Of a stretch of DNA of 64,000 bases, positions 40,938-54,760 are shown piece after piece (positions within the stretch are counted from its first letter, which is position 1; each line of letters begins with the position of its first letter). Below the pieces are notes generated by a model. It was not told the DNA's origin. It saw nothing but the letters and a program-made list of their open reading frames with translations, and did not search any database. The position numbers and the translations under genes were made by a program. Origin of the DNA: Channa striata (lineage: Eukaryota > Chordata > Actinopteri > Anabantiformes > Channidae). Location of the stretch: assembly GCA_033026295.1 (NCBI GenBank), contig CM065176.1, forward strand, positions 12,689,945 to 12,753,944, in the 5' to 3' direction.

Positions 40938-42736
40938 CTCACACAAACACTTTCTAATGATTTGTGCACTTTTATTTTTAGGTGATTCCTCCTCAGCCGC
41001 CCCGTCGTGTCGGTCAAACGGACATGTATACGCAGAGTCCCCGGGCCACTCACCGCCTTCCTCACACCGGCCTAAGCACCTCCATAATGACACGTTCAAA
41101 CCCTCCATGGACTCCCAGCTGTCCCGCATCCCTCCACCCTTGGCCCCCATCATGAAAAGGCTGAAATCGTGGAGTCTCAGCAAAACAGGAGGCTCGGGAG
41201 CCTCCAGAATGGCACTGTTGCTTCTCCCCAGGAAAAGGAATCCAGTCCAGTGCAGAATGTAAGGAATCGGCCCTGGGAGAAGATCACACCTGAGGCCTTT
41301 GCTCAGCACTTCCATCAGGCTGTGCTGCAGTCCACACACAGCACATTACAGAACAAAGGTTAGCCACCCTCTCCTAGACTTGATTATGAATTATAAAATG
41401 ACAATGGTCTGCCATCTGGTGGTGTATATGTGCACTATTTTTATAGCTCTACTGCTCCAAATTGAGTTTAAAGGCTTCACGTGAGGAGCTAAAAATTGCT
41501 ACAAAGACTGACGTGTCTTATTGTCTCACTCTTTTCTTCTAAGGGATCTTGAATTGCGTCCCTGAGACCAGCATGAAGACCCACCGCTCACTGCCTCACA
41601 ACATCTCTCAGCTGAAAAGCTCAAACCATAACCATGCCTCTCAGTGTGCACACGTAAACGGCCATCACTTCACTTCCCCCGTAGCCTGTCGGGACACTGC
41701 AGCACCACAAGAAAACCTATCTGATGAAGACGAGGAAGAATCTGCTCAAGAGGAGGACGATGAGGAGGAGACAGAGGAAGCTCCAAGGAAGTGGCAGGGT
41801 ATTGAAGCTGTTTTTGAGGCCTACCACGGGTATATGGATGGTGAGTCCGAGTCAAGTCTAGTTTATGTATATCTTTAGAGGGTTTACTCTTTGAAATATA
41901 AATCATTTAGATGCTCTAGACATTGCTTTTTATTGTTAATGTGCAAAGTTGATAATGTATATCAGGAAGGTAGAAATACCATTTAAGTGTTATCTTAAAA
42001 TGTTGAAAAACAATTATAAGACTGACTCATGACATGCCAATGACATATTGGCTGATGTTCATTTTGTAACATACAGACATAAACATCTGTAGGAATGAGT
42101 ACTTATATTTGGGTATCAAAGAGCATATGTACTTTTTCGATGCCAAACACAAATTTACAGTTAAAAAATGTATTTCCTAACTGTAAGGTCACTGTTAAGG
42201 TGACCTAGTGAAATAGCTCTCAGTAACAGGATTTATAGGGCAGTGAGACATTTCTATTTCTTTCATTACTTTTTTGGAGATAGTGAGAACTCTATTATAG
42301 ATTGTATTTGTATGATATGTAAAAAGCATGTTATGTTTGTATGTTGTTTCTGTATGTTTCTGTCTGGACAGAGTGGAGTGTAGAGAGGCAGGTTCTTCAC
42401 AGTCAGTGTAAAAGACTTGAAGCACAGAATTATAACCTGACCAGAACGGCAGAGCAGCTCTCTCTTGCCATGGGGGTAAGTATCTTCATGTCTGACTTTT
42501 GTGCATTCTTATTTTAATGTCGCCTGTTTGTACTGCTGTCTGTAAGTGATGAAGCCTGAAGATCTGTAAAGACGGTCATGTTGTCCTTCATCTTTCAGGA
42601 GCTGGCGAGTCAGAGGCAGAACGTGAGGGAGGAGAGAGAGCGACTGCAGGCCCAGCTCGAGCACTTCAGGAGGTGTTTGACACTACCTAACATTCACTGG
42701 GGCAGGGGGCAAGTCAACGGGCACACGCCCAGGTGA
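13093..42736 (+). CDS. gse1: Gse1 coiled-coil protein (genetic suppressor element 1)
   Basis: Nuclear corepressor-associated protein, known in mammals as a subunit of LSD1/HDAC-CoREST-type complexes. Coding exons: 13093-13129, 31613-31792, 33104-33303, 35298-35461, 35548-35748, 36091-36243, 37062-37345, 38319-38628, 38724-39319, 39488-39600, 39710-39989, 40782-40895, 40982-41358, 41544-41840, 42372-42475 and 42599-42736. All have AG/GT borders and matching phases except one. Landmarks in order are MFGLKSPHFYVPG, FAAALRKLAKQAEDPRG, STPPVVTIAPTKT, an alanine/tyrosine stretch, an Arg/Glu-rich helix (37062-37250), LDLEEKRRREAREGG then YYYDLDDSYDESDEEEV, a KRRKRRRMLRERS basic patch, an acidic tract, KWQGIEAVFEAY and a C-terminal coiled coil. 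Expected length is about 1182 residues (human about 1217). Anomaly: exon 40982-41358 is one base short, so the literal frame ends at 41262 after 970 residues. Confidence 0.93.
14861..15098 (+). repeat. dispersed TTAGGG-bearing repeat, copy 2
   Basis: Begins near GGGCATGTCTTTATAGCC beside a TG array, continues through AAGGACATTTTGGCTGGTCC, CAAAAGGCTTTTTGAGGGTC and several (T)TAGGGTT units, and ends AAGTATAGAAAGACAAACG. It aligns by eye over its whole length with copy 3 at 17968-18182. Confidence 0.8.
17968..18182 (+). repeat. dispersed TTAGGG-bearing repeat, copy 3
   Basis: Same order of blocks as copy 2 (GGGCACGTCTTTACAGCC, GAGGACATTTTGCTG, CCACACAACTTCAAAAGGC, GGTTAGGGTTAGGG, CACAAGTATAGAAGG) with point differences and small gaps. 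It also sits against a TG array. A short inverted fragment (about 18555-18600) lies 370 bp downstream. Confidence 0.8.
18490..18516. repeat. (CA)n microsatellite
   Basis: Pure CA array of about 13 units within gse1 intron 1. Confidence 0.95.
19200..19345. other. non-repetitive candidate regulatory patch
   Basis: Unlike the microsatellite-rich surroundings, this stretch of gse1 intron 1 is complex and carries homeodomain-type TAATT and ATAATTATG cores, a CACCCAGG patch and CAGCAAGCTGCTGC. It has no coding frame. It may be a conserved non-coding element; only a cross-species alignment can tell. Confidence 0.25.
20773..20817. repeat. (TG)n microsatellite, about 22 units
   Basis: First of three long TG arrays within 420 bp (20773-20817, 20965-21015, 21157-21190). 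Long alternating purine-pyrimidine tracts can adopt Z-DNA. Confidence 0.95.
20965..21015. repeat. (TG)n microsatellite, about 25 units
   Basis: Longest dinucleotide array in the window. It is preceded by a short alternating ATATAT block, so about 60 bp is strictly alternating purine-pyrimidine. Confidence 0.95.
21157..21190. repeat. (TG)n microsatellite, about 17 units
   Basis: Third array of the 20.8-21.2 kb cluster in gse1 intron 1. Confidence 0.95.
23600..24900 (+). promoter_or_regulatory. GC/CpG-rich segment, candidate alternative gse1 promoter
   Basis: Within an otherwise AT- and TG-rich intron this 1.3-kb block is GC-rich, especially 24540-24830, with many CpG including a NotI-type GCGGCCGC and CGCCGGGCG. 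It lies about 6.7 kb upstream of the exon carrying the second in-frame Met (31615), which could start a shorter Gse1. No first exon with a phase-compatible donor was convincingly found, so any transcript from here may begin with a non-coding exon. Promoter identity is inferred from composition only. Confidence 0.4.
23763..23812. repeat. (CTC)n trinucleotide array
   Basis: CTC/TCC trinucleotide array of about 16 units with one interruption, at the left side of the GC-rich block. Confidence 0.9.
29675..29702. repeat. (GT)n microsatellite
   Basis: GT array of about 14 units within gse1 intron 1; another of about 15 units is at 30840-30870. Confidence 0.95.
30840..30870. repeat. (GT)n microsatellite
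   Basis: Pure GT array of about 15 units, 0.75 kb upstream of the second gse1 coding exon. Confidence 0.95.
32405..32433. repeat. (CA)n microsatellite
   Basis: CA array of about 14 units in gse1 intron 2, preceded by a (CT)n patch. A GT array lies 140 bp upstream (32240-32264). Confidence 0.95.
32579..32627. repeat. (CT)n-(GT)n compound microsatellite
   Basis: CT array of about 18 units with one interruption, running into a short GT array, in gse1 intron 2. Confidence 0.9.
36990..37027. repeat. (GT)n microsatellite next to a gse1 acceptor
   Basis: GT/GC alternating array of about 19 units ending 34 bp before the exon at 37062. Its position between the branch-point zone and the acceptor could affect splicing. 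Confidence 0.9.
40903..40934. repeat. (CA)n microsatellite just after a gse1 donor
   Basis: CA array of about 16 units starting 7 bp after the donor of the exon ending at 40895 and filling much of an 86-bp intron. Intronic CA repeats beside donors can act as hnRNP L-responsive elements. Confidence 0.9.
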
Positions 42737-43878
42737 CCTGACACACAGACTCTCTCGTGAGTCTTCATCTGATTCAGCAAAGCAACAGACAAAAGAACAA
42801 GGCGGACTGGAGCCAGACCACTCTCTGCACTTGAAGCACTTGAAGAAGCCATTCCCATCGATCCAATTGATTACCTGCCGTGTTTACCATGGCAACAGTT
42901 ATCCATGGTGACAATGTAGTTTGGGCATTTCCACTCACTCCTGTTCTGAACTGTAACAACACTGTGTTGATGAAACTCTAACCACTCCCACTAGTCCCCC
43001 AGTTGGCTTTAAGGACTCTCTACCATTTAGCCCACATCATAACAGTTTGTGCACAAACTGTCTTTACCCACGCTAAAGTGATGTATCACACGGCACACAT
43101 CTGTAGCCTCTCTGGACAGCAGTGACAAGAGGAGTAAGCAGTGCTCACTTGGACAAAACTCAGACAATGAAAATTGAGTGAAGGAATCAAAGCACACCTC
43201 AGGCCTTAAACTTGATAGGATGCACTTGAAATGGAATTGAAAGAAATACTTGACCTTCCTCTGTGTGGTAATAATGTAGTGTCTACTGAGTATTTTGTCT
43301 GAGAGATTAGGCAGTTTGTGTACTGGTAAAGGTTTTACAGGGGATATGAAACATCTAAAAGATAGGCTAATATCTATAAAATGGATAATGACATTTTTGA
43401 GGTTTAATGAATTTTCCACTGGTAATGTCACTTACGATAGATTAAGACTTTTCTATGTTTTATTGTTTTAACCATGTTCTTCTGGGAAGCCATATGTTTT
43501 GGTTGAATTGCTGCTGGTCAGAATATAAAAATGAAGGATGTTAAGTTGGGTAAAGAGATTTGAAGACACTGTTGCAAATGTCAGTCTTTGTCTCATAACG
43601 TCATCATGTCATTATTTCGCTTATTTAAATGGTTTATCCTACAGTCTGTCTCCTATGTCCTTCACATGCATGTAATGTTGATAAAATGAGAAGAGAAAAA
43701 AACTATGATTTTTGAAGACCTATTGCAAAAAATCTATATAAATGTTAGATAATTGGCATCATTTGAGTGAGGCATATTGTCCATCCTGACACCAGAATGT
43801 GTACCTATGATATTATTTTGAAAAGTTTAAAAGCCTTAGATGACAATTGTTCAGTTCCATTTCAAGACTGTCAAAACT

Positions 43879-43884
43879 AATAAA
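43879..43884 (+). terminator. candidate gse1 polyadenylation signal
   Basis: Canonical AATAAA about 1.14 kb after the gse1 stop. Use is inferred. Confidence 0.4.
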
Positions 43885-44421
43885 CAGTATCTTTTCTCTT
43901 GATATTCTTTAAGAATTTCTAACAAATTTCAAAACAAAAACAATGTGTTATTGAATGACATAAGAAACTATCCCTCGTTGAATAACAAACTTAACTTCTC
44001 TAGTGTGGATGACATTTATTCTAAGGCAGATAAAACAAATTGATGATTTCTGCCTCTTCACCTCTGAATACTAGTAATCCCTGCCTCTCTTTCCGGCAAA
44101 CACAAACTACAGTAGCAATTGCCCCAAATCACATGACCCCCGCATCACCTCTTCGGTTTCCTCAGTTGTTCTTCAGTCACTTGTTATGTAATGAATGATT
44201 TGGGCTATATAACTGCAATGAATTATTTATTAACATATATTGCTGTACATTCTGATGGAAATTTACATAAAAATATTTGTAAAATGTCTTATTTGTGACT
44301 GTCTTTTTGAAGAGAGTCTGTGTTCACCTGCAGCAGAAATTTAGCTTTGGACTGTGTTTGTAATTATGCTGGTAAAGATACACGGCAACTTAAACTTCAT
44401 GAGTCTTTTGATACGTTTTGT

Positions 44422-45025
44422 CAGAGGTGGAAGGCGTACACAGCCTCAATACTCCTGTAAAAGTTCAAGTATTTAAACTAAACTATATTCAGCTATATGT
44501 AGAAATATCACAAATTCTACCTACTATCAAATTCTTTGCTCAAGTGGAAGTACATAAGGACATGCTCTAAAATATGTTTAAGAAAGGAATATATTTCACA
44601 CAAAAGTGAATTTGATCTTGTTAATTACATGAATTTACAAGTAGAGTCTAGATTTATTTGTCAAACTGTAAAATATGAAAATTACAAAAAAGTTATAAAA
44701 ACTTATGAAAAGTAGGAACCAAAGTTTCCTGGCAACTTGAGATTGGCCAAATTGCTGTATATATTGAAAAATGGTTAATCCATAATAATGGATAGTTATT
44801 ATTAATTAAAACTTGCAAGAATCTTCATATGCACAAAGTAACTAGTAACAAAAGCTGTAAAATTATTGTAGTAGATTATGAAATGAAGTACATTATACCA
44901 CTGAATTGCAGTGGGGAAAAATAAAACCAGTCAAAAATAGAAATAATCCAGTAAAGTACGAGTACTGCAAAACTGCCCTTAAGTAGAATACATAACTGAA
45001 GGTACTGAGTTATTTACCACCTCTG
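44422..45025. mobile_element. MITE-like element with CAGAGGTGG ends
   Basis: Starts CAGAGGTGGA and ends CCACCTCTG, a 9-bp perfect terminal inverted repeat around about 600 bp. The inside is full of AAGTA/TACTT words such as CAAGTATTTAAACT and CTTAAGTAGAATACATAACTG, typical of a common teleost non-autonomous element. No transposase frame. Related sequence is visible around 47780-47900 (psmd7 intron 2) and 55440-55970 (hprt1l intron 2). Confidence 0.6.
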
Positions 45026-45101
45026 CATATTATTTTAAAAGATTACCAGCATTTCTATCTGATTCTAAAACCTTCTCTGTTGGTAAATGGAAATTAAATT
45101 T

Positions 45102-45126
45102 GTTTATTTATTTATTTATTTATCTA
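45102..45126. repeat. (TTTA)n tetranucleotide array
   Basis: About six TTTA units, abutting the inverted 36-nt copy at 45127-45162. Confidence 0.9.
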
Positions 45127-45162
45127 TCCAGTCCGCCTTGTTCTTTTGTCTGTTGCTTTGCT
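45127..45162 (-). repeat. 36-nt perfect inverted copy of 42776-42811
   Basis: The reverse complement of 42776-42811, which lies just after the gse1 stop, is found here without mismatch (core CCAGTCCGCCTTGTTC...). It sits exactly between a TTTA array and an ATTC array. The two arms are 2.3 kb apart and in opposite orientation. Confidence 0.9.
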
Positions 45163-45186
45163 TCATTCATTCATTCATTCATTCAG
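45163..45186. repeat. (ATTC)n tetranucleotide array
   Basis: About five to six ATTC units directly after the inverted 36-nt copy. Confidence 0.9.
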
Positions 45187-46098
45187 TAAAGGTGAAATGA
45201 AAATCAGTTTAGCTTTCATTACTTTCCATTTCACCTCCATGAAAGCATTGTAACAGAGGAACCACTAGTGCTGCGTGAGGTAAAACTTTAATGAATTGGA
45301 CGGTATGGACCAGCTTACATGTTATTTTGTTGCATACATTACTGATGTAACATACAAATATGTTTTTTACAGACGTTTTTCCTTTCAGTGGAACTTCCAT
45401 TACATTTACAAACACCACTCTCATACACAGATTGGTGAAGCTCCCCCTTCACCATAAGTGGTCACTGACCCTTATTTTTTTATTAATTGCTGTACATGTT
45501 TGGCATAATTACCATTATTAGTATTTTTAAAATAATACTGATATCACCAGTGTACTATTTGTAAAGGAGAGCATTAAATTAGTGTTTTTACTGCTTTAAA
45601 AGTTACAAAATACTTCTGCTGCAAGATATAATGTGTCACTCACATTTACTTTGTACTTTGATTTTCATGGACTCTTCCCTAAAATTGGCTCCAGGAGAAT
45701 GAAGTGTAACCTAAAATACAGAGCCACTTGACGTTGTATGTGGTTCAAACATTCAGGCTTGTGTTGGGTCCACACAGTAAAATATAGTTTTCACTTTTTC
45801 ACAATTCTACTAAAGCTGATGAACAACTGTGACTGAAACTCTTGTTACATGTAGTTTGATAATGAGCTCTTTGTGTCTCTCTTTCCATGAAACAATGTTT
45901 TCTTTGTGCCATCCTAATTATTCCTGACTTGCCATGTGTTTGTATATTAACTGAATAAGTACTGCACAAAAAGAAGCTTTATTGCAAATACATAAATTAA
46001 AACTTATGAGATATACAAAGCATCATACAGTTTAAGGTGACATACCTGTATTCCAATTATAAAAAGAGGATTTATGTAAGACATAGACAAACATAACA

Positions 46099-46104
46099 TT
46101 TATT
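46099..46104 (-). terminator. candidate dynlrb2 polyadenylation signal
   Basis: TTTATT on the plus strand, i.e. AATAAA on the minus strand, 63 bp past the dynlrb2 stop. A second one lies at 45978-45983. Confidence 0.5.
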
Positions 46105-46166
46105 GCCTTGGTGGGGCATCATCATGCAACAAAACAAAGGCTGATTTTTGTGGGAATGTCTGGAAG

Positions 46167-46799
46167 CTATTCACATGGGTTCTGGATGACGATCAACAGA
46201 AACTCATTCTCTGCAAAAACATAAGGGAAGTGAAGGGGGAGGGTGCAAATGAAGTGAAAATGTAGAGCCAAAATTATTCCTCCACTAAGCTGCAGCTGTT
46301 TTTATGTTTGTTTCAGTGGTCATCAGATCAACAGAACCATCGTAACTACTCACCTGGTGCAACCATGATCTCGTGTTTCTTGGAGCGGATGCGGAGGAAG
46401 GTGAGATCATTCTGAGGGTCGATGTCTCTGACAGTGTTTCTGGCCTTCATGGTGAGGTGGCGAAGAAGTCCTGCATACTGAACTGTTGTGGAGTTATCTA
46501 ACGTTGTTCTGATGGGAATACCTGCACATACAAATCATTCCCTGTCTGCAGTCAGACTTCTCGTTGTATGAGGTAAACGTAATTTGGAGGATAATTTCAC
46601 TTTCCCGTTTACCTTCTGCATTGACGACTATTGTTCCAATTACACCTTTATGGGATTCGATCCGCTTCAGGGTTTCCTCCACTTCTGCCTACACGACAAA
46701 GGAAATCAAACACATTTCCTAAAATGCCCAGCTACAATATTATTTTATAGCTTATTAAAAAAAATAACATGATACAGTGAAATTAGGACGCCGTACCAT
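46167..46799 (-). CDS. dynlrb2: dynein light chain roadblock-type 2
   Basis: Roadblock/LC7 light chain of cytoplasmic and ciliary dynein, which dimerises and binds the dynein intermediate chain. Four coding exons on the minus strand: 46797-46799 (the ATG alone), 46613-46688, 46354-46521 and 46167-46210, with GT-AG borders and phases 0, 1 and 1. The spliced product is 96 residues, the family's exact length. It begins M-AEVEETLKRIESHKGVIG, contains VVNAEGIPIRTTLDNST and RDIDPQNDLTFLRIRSKK, and ends LLIVIQNPCE. The NPCE ending and the SHKGVIG stretch point to DYNLRB2 rather than DYNLRB1. Its start is 159 bp from the psmd7 start in opposite orientation. A first coding exon of just the ATG is unusual but consistent with the family's early intron. 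Confidence 0.95.
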
Positions 46800-46958
46800 T
46801 TTATCTGTGAACGTCCGTCTGTGACAAGGATTCTTCCCACTTCTGCGCGTCTCTCTGTTACCAAGGGAAACGGAAGAGACGTCAGGCGCAAACGGAAGTA
46901 GCGTGCAGCCGTTTTTTGTGTGGAGGTGGGTCGTTCGCTGTTTATCTTCACTGCAAAG
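46800..46958. promoter_or_regulatory. dynlrb2/psmd7 bidirectional promoter
   Basis: Only 159 bp separate the two divergent start codons, so both 5' leaders and the core promoter must fit here or run into each other. The stretch is CpG-containing, has no TATA box at a sensible position and includes GGAAACGGAAGAG and CGGAAGTAG, ETS-type GGAA cores typical of housekeeping bidirectional promoters. Confidence 0.7.
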
Positions 46959-52170
<5,212 letters not shown>

Positions 52171-52530
52171 GTGTGTTTTTTTTTTTTTTTTTTTTCTCTC
52201 TTCTGGTCTTGAGGTCTTCTCTCAAATCATGCCATCTTTATCTGGATTGTGTTCTGCTTTTTGCCCACAGTCACAGTTCTGTATGTGGGTCTCAGGCTAA
52301 AAGTAGAACTCTATATGGGGAATGGTGTCATTTGAGATTTGTCCTCCTGGTCAGTGGCACTCATAGAGACTGTTTGTACAGGGATGATTATGATGTTTGC
52401 TTCGTTAGTGTTTTGATCTATGAAAACATGTTTATTCTGTTTTCATGGTTGTCATGCTCCTGATGTTTTACCGCACCTGGTGCTGCTCTTTTTGTAAGAT
52501 GGAGAAAAATGTTTTGTCTCTGCGTCACTT

Positions 52531-52536
52531 ATTAAA
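52531..52536 (+). terminator. candidate psmd7 polyadenylation signal
   Basis: ATTAAA about 360 nt after the psmd7 stop, the commonest variant signal. Confidence 0.5.
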
Positions 52537-52642
52537 TTGGGATCATACTTAAAGTTGTTTTTTGCAATTTTCAGTGTTCTGTTTTACCTTTCTGAGTTTA
52601 AAACAGATTGTTGGCAGAACAGACGGGCAGATAAACTGACTG

Positions 52643-52826
52643 GTGTTGTGAGGACATTTTGACCGGTTCACACAACCTCAGGGCTTTTGGAGGATCAAGA
52701 CTGGATTTTAGGGTCGGGGTTAGAATTGAGTTAGGGAAAGGGTTAGGCATTCAGTTGTGATGGTTGGGGTAAGGGGCTAGGGTTTTCATTATGTCAGGGA
52801 GTGACCTCACAAGTACAGAGAGATGT
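52643..52826 (+). repeat. dispersed TTAGGG-bearing repeat, copy 4
   Basis: GTGAGGACATTTTGACCGG, CACACAACCTCAGGGCTTTTG, GGATCAAGACTGGATTTTAG, GGGTTAGGCATTCAG and CTCACAAGTACAGAGAGATG follow the block order of copies 2 and 3, with more divergence. Confidence 0.75.
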
Positions 52827-54230
52827 CTGTGTGTCGAAAGTGATATAGCTCAAATACTAACAAAATTAAACTTATAATTGAATTACATAAACAGCAAAAC
52901 TGGCTTACAGACCAGCAGCTTCTTAGGTAGGAAAAATATTTTGGAGGAATTTCTGGCAGTGTTTAAATCAAACTACTGCCCTTGTGCTCTCAAAGTACAG
53001 GATCGAAGATAAAACGAGGTCACGTGTATGAATATGAGTGATACAGTTGATCACAACATTCTCATTTTGAAAAAGGTTTGATTTTGTAGTACAATCAGAA
53101 TTTTATATTCTCTATTTTTCTGGTGTCACACAAGGTCCTCTGCATTACCTTCTGGCTGATGTAATGGAAACTGGTATCTTTGATTTCAGTAGTTATCCTG
53201 TTGACACATATATACTTATTGCCAGACTGGAGTCACTCTGCAGTAACATAATTGATGTAGCAGCTTCTGAACATTAAAGAAAACACTTATTTGGTCACTA
53301 GAGCTAAAGAGATGCAATAACAAACTCTTTTAACCTAGGTTGCTCAGAGTTGGGTGTTACTTTCCAAAGCTTTAGGCCAACGTGAGTTGCAGTAGTTTAT
53401 GTGCCAGAAAAATTAATCATGGAAATATGAACATTTCTACGAAAAGTTAAACTATTGGGTGATAACCATGTGCTATATCTGAAAGCCCTGGGACAGTTAG
53501 TAAATAGAGTTGGAGAAAATCTCATGTTTTTAGCAGCTGCAAATGGAAAACCACTAAAACGGATGCAATAGAGATGAGTTATTTAGTTTCAGCCTCCCAA
53601 CAGGTGCAACGTGCGCAATCAGTCTGATGCGGTCGAGTTGACCCCCGTTCTGTAAAGGGTTCAGCCAACAGTCAGTGCAGTTGAAGTGCGCAATTCATGT
53701 CCTATTTACGGTAGTTCCTTTGAAACGGTCTGTCTGTGTCTCTGTGTTGGTCTTAAACAGACTGGTGACCGGTCCAGGTCCAGGATGAACCCACCTCTTG
53801 GATGGAATTGTTTGAAATGTAACTGTTAAACATATAATATATGTTTGTATATGTTTATTGCCAGACACAGTTAAGAACACTTAACAGTACTAGGAATTTG
53901 TCTTGGCACAAAACAAATTTGAAAAATTACAATATTTACACGAAGACTATAATACAAAAATACAATAAAAGTAAGAAAGTGAATATGTGCATTTCAAAAA
54001 CTAATATCACAACAATCATAAATGTCTTTTATTGCGTCCACAAAGGTTTTTTTCTGTACCTCAATGTAACTGTGTTTATCAAAACGTGAAGCCAACTCAT
54101 CCTTTACTTTACTAGCGGAAGCAGAATGCCGTATGCTGAGATTTGCTGTAACTTTACTGTTTATTTGTCAAAGCGCATCTAGGAAACTGTTCACGACGTT
54201 GAGTAACTGCCGTTTGTTGTGACACTGGTC

Positions 54231-54760
54231 CGATTCTGACGCATTCCTATTTTTGACGGAAAACTCTGGATCCTCGCGGACGGATTACGGTAAACCTTTG
54301 ATGAGTTGCGCACCTGAAAACCAGGGGCGATTTACTTGACGGTGCGGAGGCGAACCACTTGACCCTATTACAAAACGGGAACAGTGTGTTACCGTGAAGA
54401 GAGACCGGGATCTGTTTCCTATTATATTTAAAAAGTGCGTCATCTGCAGCGAGAACATCGTTGCCACAGGGAGTGTGAGCAGCAGCAGCAGCGGCGGCGG
54501 CAGCAGCGGGCGGGAAGCAGCAGAGCAGTTCGAGCGCAGCTTGTCTGTGGCAAATCAGATTATCGGGAGTAAACTGGATTCTGATGTAAAGGGCTTAAAC
54601 CCCGGCAGGAGCAGCATCGCATGTGCGGCGGCTCTGTCAGCTGCAGTGTGGAAGCGGAGAGCAGCAGTCCGAGCCTCGGTCGATAAAAGCCCTCCTCTCC
54701 CCCAGGATCCGACCATGAGCGCTCACTCGTTTCTCCAGCACTGAAGGCGTCGGACGGAAC
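54231..54760 (+). promoter_or_regulatory. hprt1l-like gene promoter and 5' leader
   Basis: CpG-containing block before the start codon, with an AGC/GGC trinucleotide run (54476-54512) that would lie in the leader if transcription starts upstream of it. A nine-codon upstream ORF (ATG at 54715, stop at 54744) ends 16 nt before the main ATG. The longer open frame reading through here has no early ATG and looks like leader sequence. Confidence 0.5.

Larger units (their letters stand above)
42737..45977. other. gse1 3' UTR and convergent gse1-dynlrb2 spacer
   Basis: No coding gene. The gse1 stop is at 42734-42736. The first clear AATAAA on the plus strand is at 43879-43884, so a 3' UTR of about 1.1 kb is plausible. 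The region also contains a 604-bp inverted-repeat element (44422-45025) and a (TTTA)n/(ATTC)n pair flanking an inverted copy of 42776-42811. Confidence 0.6.
52171..54230. other. psmd7 3' UTR and psmd7-hprt1l spacer
   Basis: Starts with a T20 tract (52176-52195). An ATTAAA polyadenylation-type signal at 52531-52536 fits a psmd7 3' UTR of about 380 nt. Then come a TTAGGG-bearing repeat copy and about 1.4 kb of AT-rich DNA with no coding frame I can support. Confidence 0.6.

Noticed and set aside
40806..41339. Minus-strand 177-codon frame over gse1 exons 12-13
   Set aside because: Shadow of the sense exons, with the CA array giving its Cys/Val run.
40982..41358. An unannotated mini-intron explaining the gse1 frame change
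   Set aside because: No GT-AG pair in the allowed interval that keeps the conserved residues on both sides was found by eye; a single missing base is simpler.
45102..45186. CRISPR-like array of short repeats
   Set aside because: These are simple tetranucleotide arrays around one inverted copy, without regular spacers, in a vertebrate genome.
54394..54744. 116-codon open frame just upstream of the HPRT-family start
   Set aside because: It starts at GTG rather than ATG, its Ser/Gly stretch is the AGC/GGC repeat, and it occupies the expected 5' leader.
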